A stretch of DNA of 64,000 nt from Arthrobacter bambusae (GCF_030812595.1 NZ_JAUSSZ010000001.1:496001-560000), one strand, 5' to 3'; counted from the first letter of the stretch, positions 31,537 to 40,935 are shown. Numbers and translations are program-made. The notes: generated by a model not told the origin, from the sequence alone.

Positions 31537-32937
31537 CTAGTGGTGGAAGGCCTGGGTTTGTCCGCCCGCGGGCATCGGCGCCGTGAGGCCGTCCAGATAC
31601 GAGACTTCCTTTCTGAGGTCAGCCAGGAAACTGGATGCGAGGTCCCGTGTGAAGCCATTGCGGACAACGATCCTTTGGACAGTGATCTCGCTCAGTCCTT
31701 CCGGCATCGGATAGGCGGGGACGAGCCAACCATTCATGCGCAGCCGTTCGGACAAATGATGGAGGTTCCACTTGTCCGTGTAGCCGTCACTGAGTTGCCA
31801 GGCAAAGACCGGAATGTCTGATCCGTCGCTCCACAAAGTAAACGACTCCATCGCCCCTATTTCACTGGAGAGGTAAAGCGCCACGTCCCGGGAAGTTGCC
31901 TGAACGGATCTGTAGCCCTCATAACCGAGCCGGAGGAACAGGTAGTACTGAAGAAGCACCTGGGCGCCGGGGCGTGAGAAGTTCAGGGCGAAGCTCGGCA
32001 TGTCGCCGCCGAGGTAGCTGACATGGAAGATCAGGTCCGCGGGTAGCGCTTCTTCGTCCCGCCAAACGACCCAGCCGAGACCCGGATAGACCAGTCCGTA
32101 CTTATGGCCTGATGTGTTGATCGAGGCAACCCGCGGCAGACGGAAGTCCCAGACGGTCTCCCGCTGCAGGAAGGGCGCAACCATGGCGCCGGATGCCCCG
32201 TCCACGTGGATCGGAATATCGAGGCCGTGCTTTTCCTGGATCGCGTCCAGCGCCGCCGAGATCTGTTCCACCGGTTCATAGGCGCCCGTGTAGGTCACAC
32301 CCATGATGGCTACAACACCAATAGTGTTCTCGTCCACATACTTGTCCAGCTCGTAGCCGTCCAACACCTGGTGTTCCTTCGACACCGGAACGTACCGGGC
32401 CTCGACGTCCCAGTAGTTACAGAACTTCTCCCAGCACACCTGCACGGCCGAGCTGAGGACCAGGTTGGGTTTGTCGGTGGATAAGCCGGCCGCCCGCCGC
32501 GCATGCTGCCAGCGACGCTTCAAGGCCAGGCCTCCCAGCATGCATGCTTCGGAGGAACCGATCGTGGAGGTCCCAATGGCCTTGGCGGGATCGGGCGCAT
32601 TCCATAGGTCGGCGAGCATCCGCCAGCAGCGGGTCTCGATCAAGGCCGTCTGGGGGTATTCATCCTTGTCGATCATGTTCTTGTCGAACGTCTCTGCGTA
32701 CAGTTTCGACGCTTCCGGTTCCATCCACGTTCCGACGAAGGTGGCCAGGTTCAGGCGGGAGTTACCGTCCAACATCGCTTCGTCGTGGACCACCTGATAG
32801 GCGGTCGAAGGAAGGGACTCGCCGTCCGGAATGGTGAACCGGGGAAAAATAGTGGATTCTCCCGGCCGGCTGAACACCGGGTTCAACTCAACTACAGTCT
32901 CTGGTTCATGGGCTGATGTTCGGTGTGACCTACTGAT
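31537..32937 (-). CDS. gadB: Glutamate decarboxylase (PLP-dependent), start codon reads ATC
   Basis: A 466-residue group II PLP decarboxylase. It turns glutamate into GABA and CO2 and consumes a proton, the basis of acid resistance. Family blocks seen are NPVFSRPGE near the start, GSSEACMLGGLALKRRW, HVDGASGAMVAPFLQ and the PLP lysine in SINTSGHKYGLVYPG; the C-terminus ends in a Gln/His stretch (QTQAFHH). The strong AAAGGAGCGAACC is followed by ATC instead of ATG, with SRSHRTSAHEPE after it, as expected for the natural N-terminus. Other starts: ATG at 33090, with a 51-residue extension of poor coding quality, or TTG about 17 codons downstream. Confidence 0.85.
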   Translation of the reverse strand: MSRSHRTSAHEPETVVELNPVFSRPGESTIFPRFTIPDGESLPSTAYQVVHDEAMLDGNSRLNLATFVGTWMEPEASKLYAETFDKNMIDKDEYPQTALIETRCWRMLADLWNAPDPAKAIGTSTIGSSEACMLGGLALKRRWQHARRAAGLSTDKPNLVLSSAVQVCWEKFCNYWDVEARYVPVSKEHQVLDGYELDKYVDENTIGVVAIMGVTYTGAYEPVEQISAALDAIQEKHGLDIPIHVDGASGAMVAPFLQRETVWDFRLPRVASINTSGHKYGLVYPGLGWVVWRDEEALPADLIFHVSYLGGDMPSFALNFSRPGAQVLLQYYLFLRLGYEGYRSVQATSRDVALYLSSEIGAMESFTLWSDGSDIPVFAWQLSDGYTDKWNLHHLSERLRMNGWLVPAYPMPEGLSEITVQRIVVRNGFTRDLASSFLADLRKEVSYLDGLTAPMPAGGQTQAFHH

Positions 32938-33151
32938 GGTTCGCTCCTTTGACTCGCCGCAATGCAGGCCGCTGCGGTGGCATGGCCCGGCAAGGCCCCA
33001 CGCTACCTCGGGTGGCAGCGATGCCCAAGCCTCGCGAAACCGCGCTGCCCGGGTCGGCGCCAATAGCCCTGATCCCTGCCATGGTGCCAAAGTGGCTCCT
33101 GGTGCATAATCACAGGGGAACGAGCTCTGTCACCCGAGCGAGGAGGCACCA

Positions 33152-34750
33152 ATGTCGATGCAGGACACTCCGGAAGATCGTCAGCCCGAGGAAACGCAAA
33201 GCGTCCCCCTGCCAGGATCGGAGAGGGCACCCGCTCCGGGCGTCCGGGACATTCTTGGTCCAGTCGATCCTTCGCGCCGGATCGAGGCAACGGTGGTCCT
33301 GCGGCGTCAGCAGGAAATGACCGACGTTCCCTCCGAAGCCCTCACTCGGGACGAACTATCGTCCCGCTACGGCGCATCGCCCGCAGACCTGGATCTGGCT
33401 GAACGCACTTTCGCCAAGCTGGGTCTCCACGTCGTGGAGGCGGACGCAGCGAGCCGCCGGATACGGCTCGCAGGAACCGTGGAGCGGATGAGCAGCATCT
33501 TCGGGACGTCCCTTGACGAGCTGACGAGCCGAAGCCCGGACGGCACCGCTGTCACTCACCGGCACCGCACGGGAGGACTACAAATCCCTGCAGCCCTCGA
33601 CGGCGTCGTAGTCGCCGTCCTCGGCCTTGACGACCGCCCGCAGGCCCGGGCCCAGTTCCGCGCCATTCCGCTGGCCGCTGCCGGTACCAGCTACACCCCG
33701 CCCCAGCTGGGAAAAATCTACAACTTCCCCGAGGGAACGGACGGGACCGGCCAATCCGTTGCCATCATCGAACTGGGCGGCGGCTACGGGCAGCAAGACC
33801 TTGACGCTTACTTCCAGGGCCTGGGCATGGCCACGCCGAGCGTCACCGCGGTGGGAGTCGACGGCGGCGCGAACCAGCCCGGGCAGGATCCGGCGGGCGC
33901 CGACGGGGAAGTCCTGCTCGACATCGAGGTAGTCGGCGCCTTGGCGCCAAAGGCCAACATTGTGGTCTACTTCGCTCCCAACACCGATGCCGGGTTCCTG
34001 GATGCGATAGCCGCTGCCTCCCATGCAAGTCCGGCGCCCGCCGCGATCAGCATTAGTTGGGGCCAAAGCGAAGACGCGTGGACAGCCCAAGCCCGGACGG
34101 CTTTCGACCAGGCCCTGGCGGACGCCGCGGCCCTCGGAGTGACGGTGACCGCCGCTGCCGGGGACAACGGCAGTGCCGACGGCGCAACGGACAACAAGGA
34201 TCATGCCGATTTCCCGGCGTCGAGCCCGCATGTGCTGGCCTGCGGCGGCACCCGCCTTCAGGCAGACGCCGCAACAGGGGTCATCAGAGCGGAAACCGTC
34301 TGGAACGACGGCCCGAACTCCGCCACTGGCGGCGGCTTCAGCGATGTCTTTCCGGTTCCGTCCTGGCAATCGGGCATCTCGGGGCCCGCCAAGCACAAGC
34401 CTGCACCCGCGAAAGCCGGAAGGGGCGTTCCCGATGTCAGCGGCGTTGCCGACCCGCAAACCGGTTACAAGGTGCGCGTCGACGGGAAAGACATGGTGAT
34501 CGGGGGAACCAGTGCGGTCGCCCCGCTCTGGGCGGCCCTGGTCGCCCGCCTTGCGCAGGCAACTAATCGGCGCTACGGGCTGATCCAACCCCTGCTCTAC
34601 CAAAACGGTACCCACCCGGCGTCGGGTTTCCATGACATCACCGTCGGTTCCAACGGAAGCTACCACGCCGGAACCGGCTGGGATCCCTGCACTGGGCTGG
34701 GGAGTCCGGACGGCAACGCGCTCCTTGCCTTGCTGCAAGCCACGCCGTAG
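33152..34750 (+). CDS. Sedolisin (S53) serine-carboxyl peptidase
   Basis: A 532-residue protease of the kumamolisin/sedolisin group, active at acid pH. The pro-domain spans about residues 40-165 and is the autocleaved activation domain. The catalytic residues are Glu253 and Asp257 (GEVLLDIEVVG), Asp338 of the oxyanion hole (AAAGDNGS) and Ser454 (GGTSAVAPLW). The calcium site is at the C-terminus (FHDITVG and GWDPCTGLGSPDG). No signal peptide is evident in the first 30 residues, which is odd for a secreted enzyme. The neighbour is the glutamate decarboxylase gene, divergent, which may point to an acid-stress theme (inference). Confidence 0.92.
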   Translation: MSMQDTPEDRQPEETQSVPLPGSERAPAPGVRDILGPVDPSRRIEATVVLRRQQEMTDVPSEALTRDELSSRYGASPADLDLAERTFAKLGLHVVEADAASRRIRLAGTVERMSSIFGTSLDELTSRSPDGTAVTHRHRTGGLQIPAALDGVVVAVLGLDDRPQARAQFRAIPLAAAGTSYTPPQLGKIYNFPEGTDGTGQSVAIIELGGGYGQQDLDAYFQGLGMATPSVTAVGVDGGANQPGQDPAGADGEVLLDIEVVGALAPKANIVVYFAPNTDAGFLDAIAAASHASPAPAAISISWGQSEDAWTAQARTAFDQALADAAALGVTVTAAAGDNGSADGATDNKDHADFPASSPHVLACGGTRLQADAATGVIRAETVWNDGPNSATGGGFSDVFPVPSWQSGISGPAKHKPAPAKAGRGVPDVSGVADPQTGYKVRVDGKDMVIGGTSAVAPLWAALVARLAQATNRRYGLIQPLLYQNGTHPASGFHDITVGSNGSYHAGTGWDPCTGLGSPDGNALLALLQATP

Positions 34751-34861
34751 GAGGGCTGCCGGAACTCCCATAGTGCCGCAAAATCCCGCCGCCCCAGCTG
34801 GGTTGTTTCGGTAGAATTATTGGTGTCCTTTTCAACCTCAGGTTTCAAAGGAGGCTACACA

Positions 34862-35146
34862 ATGGCTGGATACTTTGAGCTGATCGACGGACCCGACGAT
34901 GGGTACAGGGTTGCATTACGAGATGGCGACGGCGACATCTTGGCAACGTCTACAACATTTGCCACCAAGCAGTTGGCTGTCCGCGGGATATCCACCCTCA
35001 GGGAGATCGCAGGAACGGCCCTGATCAAGGACAGAAGCCACGGCCGGTGGACCCCGTCCCTTGAGCGACAGGCCCACCGCATGCATCTGCTCCATCAACC
35101 GGCATGGCGGAAACATGAAGTGAGGAACACCGCAGGCCGCTTGTAG
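34862..35146 (+). CDS. DUF1508 (YegP-like) protein, copy 3
   Basis: A 94-residue protein: MAGYFELIDGPDDGYRVALR, then DGDILATSTTFATKQLAVRGI and LREIAGTALIKDRS. It lacks the C-P motif found after the repeat in copies 1 and 2, and its tail is a His/Arg-rich stretch of about 35 residues (HRMHLLHQPAWRKHE). The ATG at 34862 has AAAGGAGGCTACACA. It is far from the other two copies, which are both on the minus strand. Role unknown. Confidence 0.85.
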   Translation: MAGYFELIDGPDDGYRVALRDGDGDILATSTTFATKQLAVRGISTLREIAGTALIKDRSHGRWTPSLERQAHRMHLLHQPAWRKHEVRNTAGRL

Positions 35147-35248
35147 CCCAGTGAGAGCGCGGCTTCCAGGCCGTCCGGCAGGCAAATCCACACAGCAGTC
35201 CCATAGGCACTCCTGTTCTGGGTCCCATGTGAGTCGCACGGGACGCGG

Positions 35249-35282
35249 TAACCGGTGTCGGAAATCCGTCCGGCACCGGTTA
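35249..35282. other. Stem-loop upstream of thrS
   Basis: TAACCGGTG and CACCGGTTA form a 9-bp stem around a 16-base loop that can fold further (CGG-AAAT-CCG). It lies 103 bp after the DUF1508 stop and 147 bp before thrS. It could be a terminator or a leader element; no T-box signature is near it. Confidence 0.35.
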
Positions 35283-35428
35283 TTCGTGGCTCTGCGGCCC
35301 GGAAAACGGCACGCCCATGCCGGCGTTGGATGCCCCAGCCCAGCCGGAGCGGATACGATGGACGATGGCTGGCTGTGGTCCCCGTACGCCACAAGCTATG
35401 AAGCCTTATCAATGAATAGGAGACACCC

Positions 35429-37438
35429 GTGTCAGATGCCCAGCAGATCACCCTCATCGTCGATGGCGAAGAGACAAAGGTGACGGAAGGGACCACCGGC
35501 GCGGAACTCTTCTTTGAGCGCCGCGACGTCGTAGTGGCCCGTGTCGACGGCGAACTCAAGGACCTTGACCAGGTGCTGCCTGAGGGCTCCCAGGTCGACG
35601 GCATCACCATCGACTCGCCGGACGGCCTGAATGTCCTGCGCCATTCCACCGCGCACGTCATGGCCCAGGCCGTGCAGCAGCTTCGACCGGACGCCAAACT
35701 CGGAATCGGGCCCTACATCACCGACGGCTTCTACTTCGACTTCGACGTTGCCGAGCCATTCACTCCCGAAGACCTGCGCCAGCTCGAGAAGATGATGCAG
35801 AAGATCATCAACCAGAACCAGAAGTTCGTGCGCCGCGTCGTCACCGAAGACGAAGCCCGCGAAGCCATGAAGGGCGAGCCCTACAAGCTGGAACTGCTGG
35901 GCAAGAAGAACGATGCCTCCGACGCCGGTGAGGGCGTCAACGTGGAGGTGGGCGCCGGGGACATCACCATCTACGACAATGTAGACCGCAAGAGCGGTGA
36001 GAGCGTCTGGTGCGATCTTTGCCGCGGCCCTCACCTGCCCAACACCAAGCTGATCTCCAACGCCTTCGCCCTGACCCGTTCTTCGGCGGCATACTGGCTC
36101 GGCAACCAAAACAACCAGCAGCTGCAGCGTATCTACGGCACCGCCTGGCCCACCAAGGATGCGCTGAAGGCCTACCAGGAGCGCATCGCCGAGGCCGAAC
36201 GCCGCGATCACCGCAAGCTCGGCGCGGAGCTGGACCTGTTTTCCTTCCCGGATGAGCTGGGCTCCGGCCTGCCGGTGTTCCACCCCAAGGGCGGAATCAT
36301 CCGCAAGGCCATGGAGGACTATTCGCGCCAGCGTCACGTGGACGCGGGCTACGAATTCGTCTATACCCCGCACATCACCAAGGGACACCTCTACGAGGTT
36401 TCCGGCCACCTTGATTGGTACAAGGACGGCATGTTCCCGGCGATGCACATCGACGCGGAGCACAACGAGGACGGCACCGTGCGCAAGCCCGGCCAGGACT
36501 ACTACCTGAAGCCGATGAACTGCCCCATGCACAACCTCATCTTCCGTTCGCGCGGCCGCTCCTACCGGGAACTGCCCCTCCGGCTCTTCGAGTTCGGCTC
36601 TGTGTACCGCTACGAGAAATCCGGTGTTGTCCACGGGTTGACCCGCGTGCGCGGCATGACACAGGACGACGCCCACATATATTGCACCCGGGAGCAGATG
36701 AAGGATGAGCTCACCACAACCCTGAACTTTGTACTCGGCCTGCTCAAGGACTACGGACTGGACGACTTCTACCTTGAACTGTCCACCAAGAACGAAGACA
36801 AGTTCGTCGGCGACGATGCCACTTGGGAGGAAGCCACCCGCACCTTGGCCGAAGTAGCCGAGGCCTCGGGACTGGAGCTGGTTCCGGATCCGGGTGGAGC
36901 CGCGTTCTACGGTCCCAAGATCTCCGTGCAGGCCAAGGATGCGTTGGGCCGCACTTGGCAGATGTCCACGATCCAGTTGGACTTCAACCTGCCTGAGCGG
37001 TTCGAGCTGGAATTCCAGGCTGCGGACGGCACCCGCCAGCGTCCGGTCATGATCCACCGAGCTTTGTTCGGCTCGGTGGAGCGTTTCATGGGCGTGCTGA
37101 CCGAGCACTATGCGGGCGCGTTCCCGGCGTGGCTCTCTCCCGTGCAGGTGGTTGGCATTCCGGTGGCGGAGGCGTTCAACGACTACATGTTCGACGTCGT
37201 CGACCAACTCAAGGCCGCGGGCATCCGTGCCGAGGTGGACATTTCCTCGGACCGGTTCCCGAAGAAGATCCGCACCGCTAGCAAGGACAAGATTCCCTTC
37301 GTCCTCATTGCCGGCGGAGACGACGCGGAGGCCGGTGCGGTGTCCTTCCGCTTCCGTGACGGCAGCCAGGACAACGGTGTCCCCGTTGCCGAGGCCGTCC
37401 GAAGGATTGTGGACGCCGTCAAGAACCGCGAGAGCTGA
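35429..37438 (+). CDS. thrS: Threonyl-tRNA synthetase
   Basis: A 669-residue class II synthetase with the full set of bacterial domains: an N-terminal TGS domain (ITLIVDGEE...), the second-step editing domain with [11 protein letters not shown] and [11 protein letters not shown] (the H-x-x-x-H and C-x-x-x-H zinc-like editing centre), the catalytic core with [11 protein letters not shown] and [14 protein letters not shown] (motif 2), and the anticodon-binding domain at the C-terminus. The start is GTG at 35429 with AGGAG upstream. It heads the conserved thrS-HIT-pgsA order, 48 bp ahead of the HIT gene. Confidence 0.97.
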   Translation: MSDAQQITLIVDGEETKVTEGTTGAELFFERRDVVVARVDGELKDLDQVLPEGSQVDGITIDSPDGLNVLRHSTAHVMAQAVQQLRPDAKLGIGPYITDGFYFDFDVAEPFTPEDLRQLEKMMQKIINQNQKFVRRVVTEDEAREAMKGEPYKLELLGKKNDASDAGEGVNVEVGAGDITIYDNVDRKSGESVWCDLCRGPHLPNTKLISNAFALTRSSAAYWLGNQNNQQLQRIYGTAWPTKDALKAYQERIAEAERRDHRKLGAELDLFSFPDELGSGLPVFHPKGGIIRKAMEDYSRQRHVDAGYEFVYTPHITKGHLYEVSGHLDWYKDGMFPAMHIDAEHNEDGTVRKPGQDYYLKPMNCPMHNLIFRSRGRSYRELPLRLFEFGSVYRYEKSGVVHGLTRVRGMTQDDAHIYCTREQMKDELTTTLNFVLGLLKDYGLDDFYLELSTKNEDKFVGDDATWEEATRTLAEVAEASGLELVPDPGGAAFYGPKISVQAKDALGRTWQMSTIQLDFNLPERFELEFQAADGTRQRPVMIHRALFGSVERFMGVLTEHYAGAFPAWLSPVQVVGIPVAEAFNDYMFDVVDQLKAAGIRAEVDISSDRFPKKIRTASKDKIPFVLIAGGDDAEAGAVSFRFRDGSQDNGVPVAEAVRRIVDAVKNRES

Positions 37439-37486
37439 TCCGGGCCGAGGGCGCCTGGGGCGAAAAGAGTGCAGGAGAACACGGGC

Positions 37487-38074
37487 GTGACAGCTGACTA
37501 TCCGGGCGATGCCGAAGTGACCGACGACTTCAGCCTGGCAGGTGTTCCTGACGCCTTCCAGCGCCTGTGGACTCCGCACCGCATGGCGTACATCAAAGGC
37601 GGGCAGAACCAGTTCAGCGACGACGATTGCCCGTTCTGCGTGGCCCCGAGCCGCCCGGACAAGGAATCCCTGATCGTCCACCGCGGCAAGACCTGCTACG
37701 TGGTGCTCAACCTGTTCCCGTACAACCCGGGCCACTTACTCGTATGCCCGTACCGCCACGTGCCGGACTACACGGACATCACGGTGGAGGAAACGGCCGA
37801 AATGGCAGAGCTTACGCAGACCGCTATGCGCGTACTGCGCAAGGTGTCCAACCCGAGCGGCTTCAACTTGGGCATGAACCAAGGCGTGGCCGGCGGGGCG
37901 GGAATCGCCGCCCACCTGCACCAGCACGTGGTTCCGCGTTGGGGCGGGGACGGAAACTTCTTCCCGATCATCGCCCAGACGAAGGCCGTCACCCAGACCC
38001 TTGGCGAGGTCCGCCAGCAAGTGGCGGACGCGTGGCCGGGGGAGACGGAGCTGTCCGGGGAGACGGATGCTTAA
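37487..38074 (+). CDS. HIT-domain hydrolase/phosphorylase (Ap4A phosphorylase-like)
   Basis: A 195-residue histidine-triad protein. The active site is HLHQHVVPRW with H-x-H-x-H; an upstream CPFC pair (DDDCPFCVAP) binds zinc in the related enzymes, and NLFPYNPGHLLVCPYRHV is the usual core strand. The neighbour order matches the M. tuberculosis Rv2613c protein, a diadenosine tetraphosphate phosphorylase. The GTG at 37487 has AGGAG 9 bp upstream. Its stop overlaps the next gene by 8 bp. Confidence 0.92.
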   Translation: MTADYPGDAEVTDDFSLAGVPDAFQRLWTPHRMAYIKGGQNQFSDDDCPFCVAPSRPDKESLIVHRGKTCYVVLNLFPYNPGHLLVCPYRHVPDYTDITVEETAEMAELTQTAMRVLRKVSNPSGFNLGMNQGVAGGAGIAAHLHQHVVPRWGGDGNFFPIIAQTKAVTQTLGEVRQQVADAWPGETELSGETDA

Positions 38075-38696
38075 TCGGCATGCCCGCGGGTTCTTCACCG
38101 GGCTGTTCTCGCCCCTTGCCCGCTTCCTGCTCAAGGTGGGGGTATCGCCCGACGCCGTCACCGTCGTCGGGACTGCAGGCGTAATCCTGGGCGCCTTGGT
38201 CCTGTACCCCGTAGGCCAGCTCTGGTGGGGTTCGCTGATGATTGCCGTTTTCGCACTGTCGGACGTCGTGGACGGCATCATGGCGAGGGAACAGGGACGC
38301 AGCGGTCCGTGGGGAAATTTCCTGGATTCCACACTGGACCGATTGGCGGACGGCGCCATTTTCGCCGGCGTGGCAATCTGGTTCTTCACCGGCGGCGCAA
38401 ACAGCACCATCGCCGTAGCGGCCCTTGCCTGCCTGGTGCTCGGGATGGTGGTTTCCTACGCCCGCGCGAAGGCAGAATCGCTGGGCTTCTACGCCAATGT
38501 CGGCATCGCCGAGCGTGCGGAACGCCTCATTTCCGTGCTCCTCGTCACCGGCCTGACCGGATTGGGTTTGCCTCCTGTCGTCCTGCTGGTGACCCTTGTC
38601 GTTCTCGCCGCCGCCACAGGCGTGACAGTCGTCCAAAGGATGGCGGCGGTCCGCGAACAGGCGATGGCCGACGTCGACGGCGGGACGCCCGCCTAA
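38067..38696 (+). CDS. CDP-alcohol phosphatidyltransferase (phosphatidylinositol-phosphate synthase type)
   Basis: A 209-residue membrane enzyme with about six helices. The signature D(x2)DG(x2)AR(x8)G(x3)D(x3)D is complete: Asp66, Asp69-Gly70, Ala73-Arg74, Gly83, Asp87, Asp91, within DVVDGIMAREQGRSG and GNFLDSTLDRLAD. In actinobacteria the gene next to thrS and HIT is pgsA1, the phosphatidylinositol-phosphate synthase that feeds phosphatidylinositol-mannoside synthesis. The ATG at 38067 overlaps the HIT stop. The acyltransferase and mannosyltransferase genes that normally follow are missing. Confidence 0.88.
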   Translation: MLNRHARGFFTGLFSPLARFLLKVGVSPDAVTVVGTAGVILGALVLYPVGQLWWGSLMIAVFALSDVVDGIMAREQGRSGPWGNFLDSTLDRLADGAIFAGVAIWFFTGGANSTIAVAALACLVLGMVVSYARAKAESLGFYANVGIAERAERLISVLLVTGLTGLGLPPVVLLVTLVVLAAATGVTVVQRMAAVREQAMADVDGGTPA

Positions 38697-38742
38697 GCGG
38701 CGATGTGCCCCTTGGCGGGCCGTGCATTTGGCCGCCGTGGGC

Positions 38743-38795
38743 CAAGCCGTGTTGTTCATTCCCTCGTGTCGGTCAAGCCGTGTTGTTCATTCCCT
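38743..38795. repeat. Two identical 22-bp direct repeats
   Basis: Copies at 38743-38764 and 38774-38795, each beginning CAAGCCGTGTTGTTC, with a 9-bp spacer. They stand directly between pgsA and the 3' end of the HNH gene remnant. They may mark the edge of that element's insertion. Confidence 0.65.
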
Positions 38796-40379
38796 GTGGT
38801 GCACTCTGAGTGATTTATGTCCGGGTGGGTTTATGTTCGGTTGGGTCTGAAGTAGTGGTTGCGGCGGGGTGTTTGGCGCGGGTCGATGTGGGCTGGTGGT
38901 TTGAACCATGGCGTGCCGGAGTCCGTTGTGATGGGCCATTGTTCTTTGTGGATGACGTGGTGGTGGTGGCTGCATAAGAGGATGCCGTTGTCTGTTCCGG
39001 TGGTTCCGTCTTGTGACCAGTAGGTGATGTGGTGGGCTTCGCACCAGGGTGCGGGGAAGGTGCAGCCTTGGTCGCGGGCGATGATGGCTTTGCGGATGTG
39101 GGGCGGGAAGATCCGGGTGGTGCGTCCGATGTCCAGGACGCGGCTGTCGCTGCCCAGCAGGACCGGGATGATGTCGGCGTCGCAGGCGACTTTGCGGATG
39201 ACTGTGGGGTGGATGGGGCCTTGGAAGGTGCATGTACCGGTGCTCTGGCGTGTGCCGGCCGTGGCGCCGCAATGGTCTTGGACCTGTCCGGGGTGTTCGG
39301 CGTGTCCGGTGTGTTGGAGGCGGGCGAGGAGGTCTTGGTAGTCGATGGTGACCATCACTTGGGGCCGGAGTCCGCCGTTGGCGGGCAGGTCCCCGGTGGT
39401 CAGGGCTACCCCGCATGCCCCGGCAAGCCCGTCAAGGAGTTTCTGCGGGCGTGAGCGGCGGTCGAGCGACGGCTGGGGAACGGCGTCGCTTGGCGCGTCG
39501 CCGGGTCCCTTGCCCGCCCTCTCGCCGGGCCCGTCGCCGGGCCTGTCGGGTTGGTGCTGGAGGCGGGGGTTAGTGGCGGTGTTCATGACGGTGGCGAGGG
39601 TTTCGAACTGTTCGGCGGTGGCGAAGATTTCAAGGTGGTGCAGCCCGCGCCGTGGTTTGCGGATGAAGGCGCCTTGGCGGTGGTGGAGTTCTTCTTCGCT
39701 GGGTTCGGGTCCGTCCTGGTCGATGGCGTCGGTCCAGTGTTTGGACATCCGGGCCACGAAATCGGGATCGCTCTCCAGGGCGTTCCGGGTCAGGGAGTGT
39801 TCGATATGCAGGGTGGTTTCGGCGTCGGCGAGGTGCCGTACCCGGTCGAGGGCGAGGCTGATGAGCGTGGCTGAGCGGGACGGAACGCTCCCCGAGGCAA
39901 GTGCCTGGGCGAGGATCGGGTGCCGTGCGGGGAGTTCCTGCCCGGCGATCCCGGTCTGGGGGAGCACGCCGGAGGCGAGGGTGAGGCGGCGCCTGGCTTC
40001 GCCGGTGCTGATCCGCAGCCGGGCGCGGAGGAATTCGGCGGTGTTCCGGTAGCCGTCGTCGACCGGATTCAACGCCGGGACTGCCTGTTCTGACGCGGCC
40101 GGGTCGGGCTCGGTCCAGCCGGTCCTCCACCCGGGCGCCGCGGATGGCTACCGTGCCGCCCGGGCCTCGTTCCGTGTCCGGTCCACGGCCTGGGCCGCAA
40201 CGAGCTGCAGGAATTCCACCGTCCGTGAGATCTCCTCGACCTTCCCGGCGAAATCAGCAGCTTCCTGGAATCCAAACAAACGGGCCTTGGAGAGCGCGGT
40301 TGAGCGCAGCCCATCCATCGCCGCCACCACCGGATCAAGACCACCCACCAGGGGCGGCACGGCAGCCGCGGCCGGGTTC

Positions 40380-40446
40380 TGGAACTGGGCCCTGTCCTGG
40401 AACTGGGCCCTGTCTTGGAACTGGGCCTGTTTTTGGAACTGGGCAT
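40380..40446 (-). repeat. 18-bp tandem repeats (four units)
   Basis: Four units of TGGAACTGGGCCCTGTCT-like sequence inside the HNH gene remnant, coding AQFQDR-type hexapeptides on the minus strand. The last two units are degenerate. Confidence 0.75.
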
Positions 40447-40489
40447 GCCGGGCACCGACGGGCTTCAAGCGCCGGGACACGGGCCGCCG

Positions 40490-40573
40490 CGGCGCGATCC
40501 CGCCATCAGGCGGCGCGATCCCGCCATCAGGCGGCGCGATCCCGCCATCAGGCGGCGCGATCCCGGCGTTGGG
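40490..40573 (-). repeat. 21-bp tandem repeats (3 exact units plus one degenerate)
   Basis: Three exact units starting CGGCGCGATCCCG at 40490, 40511 and 40532 and a degenerate fourth to 40573. They encode APPDGGI heptapeptides on the minus strand of the HNH gene remnant and are likely to vary in number by slippage. Confidence 0.8.
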
Positions 40574-40615
40574 CGGGGCTGCCCGACGTGCCACGAGTTG
40601 TCCGATGCCTTCCAT

Positions 40616-40935
40616 GAATAAACCCTGTCATGGGGGTCTGACATTTAAGGCTCCCGCATTGCCCCTCGGCAAAGGAAAGCGAAACAGGGAAAAACCCGCA
40701 AAAAATCAAGTGCCAAGCTCCCAATGAACTCGGATCGCCCCGGCGATCGGGCCCGCGCCCCCCGTACGCAAGCGCGCCGCGCACGAGGCGGGTAACCAAG
40801 TACAACCGGCGCAGCGCAGGGGACTAGTATTGAAGGTACTTGGTCAATGTGACCTGGAAATCCGGTGCGCGTTGTGTGTGGCCCCTGTCCGCCTGCGCCC
40901 CGGCCAAGGTCTTCTATCTACCCATAGGGGTTTTT
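40616..40935. other. Intergenic region upstream of pdxS (320 bp)
   Basis: The region between the HNH remnant and pdxS carries no coding frame that I trust. A short inverted repeat GGTCA-ATG-TGACC is at 40842-40854 and a purine-rich ATAGGGG at about 40924 is the pdxS ribosome site. No convincing promoter pair was found. Confidence 0.5.

Larger units (their letters stand above)
38831..40615 (-). pseudogene. DUF222/HNH endonuclease (13E12-repeat family), broken by an in-frame TAG
   Basis: A gene of about 594 codons with one TAG at 40150-40148. Upstream of it the frame encodes the N-terminus (MEGIGQLVARRAAPP, tandem PPDGGIA and AQFQDR repeats, then VEEISRTVEFLQLVAAQAVDRTRN). Downstream, in the same frame, it resumes as PSAAPGWRTGWTEPDPAASE and NPVDDGYRNTAEFLRAR, through the DUF222 core to the HNH site (RDQGCTFPAPWCEAHHITYW, then DNGILLCSHHHHVIHK). 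A restart at the TTG at 40072 could still give an HNH-bearing fragment. These endonuclease-like proteins occur in many copies per actinobacterial genome and behave like mobile repeats. Confidence 0.85.

Noticed and set aside
35147..35428. T-box riboswitch upstream of thrS
   Set aside because: The hairpin at 35249-35282 prompted a search, but no GG-x-ACCGCG T-box core or specifier loop is present, and such leaders are not usual for actinobacterial thrS.
35432..37735. A 767-codon open frame opposite thrS on the minus strand
   Set aside because: It is an antisense shadow. High-GC genes often leave long open frames opposite; the thrS frame has all family motifs, and the shadow has no domain and a Val/Leu/Gly-skewed composition.
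40380..40573. CRISPR-like repeat array
   Set aside because: The 18- and 21-bp units are contiguous without spacers, keep the reading frame of the HNH gene and encode peptide repeats. No cas gene is near.
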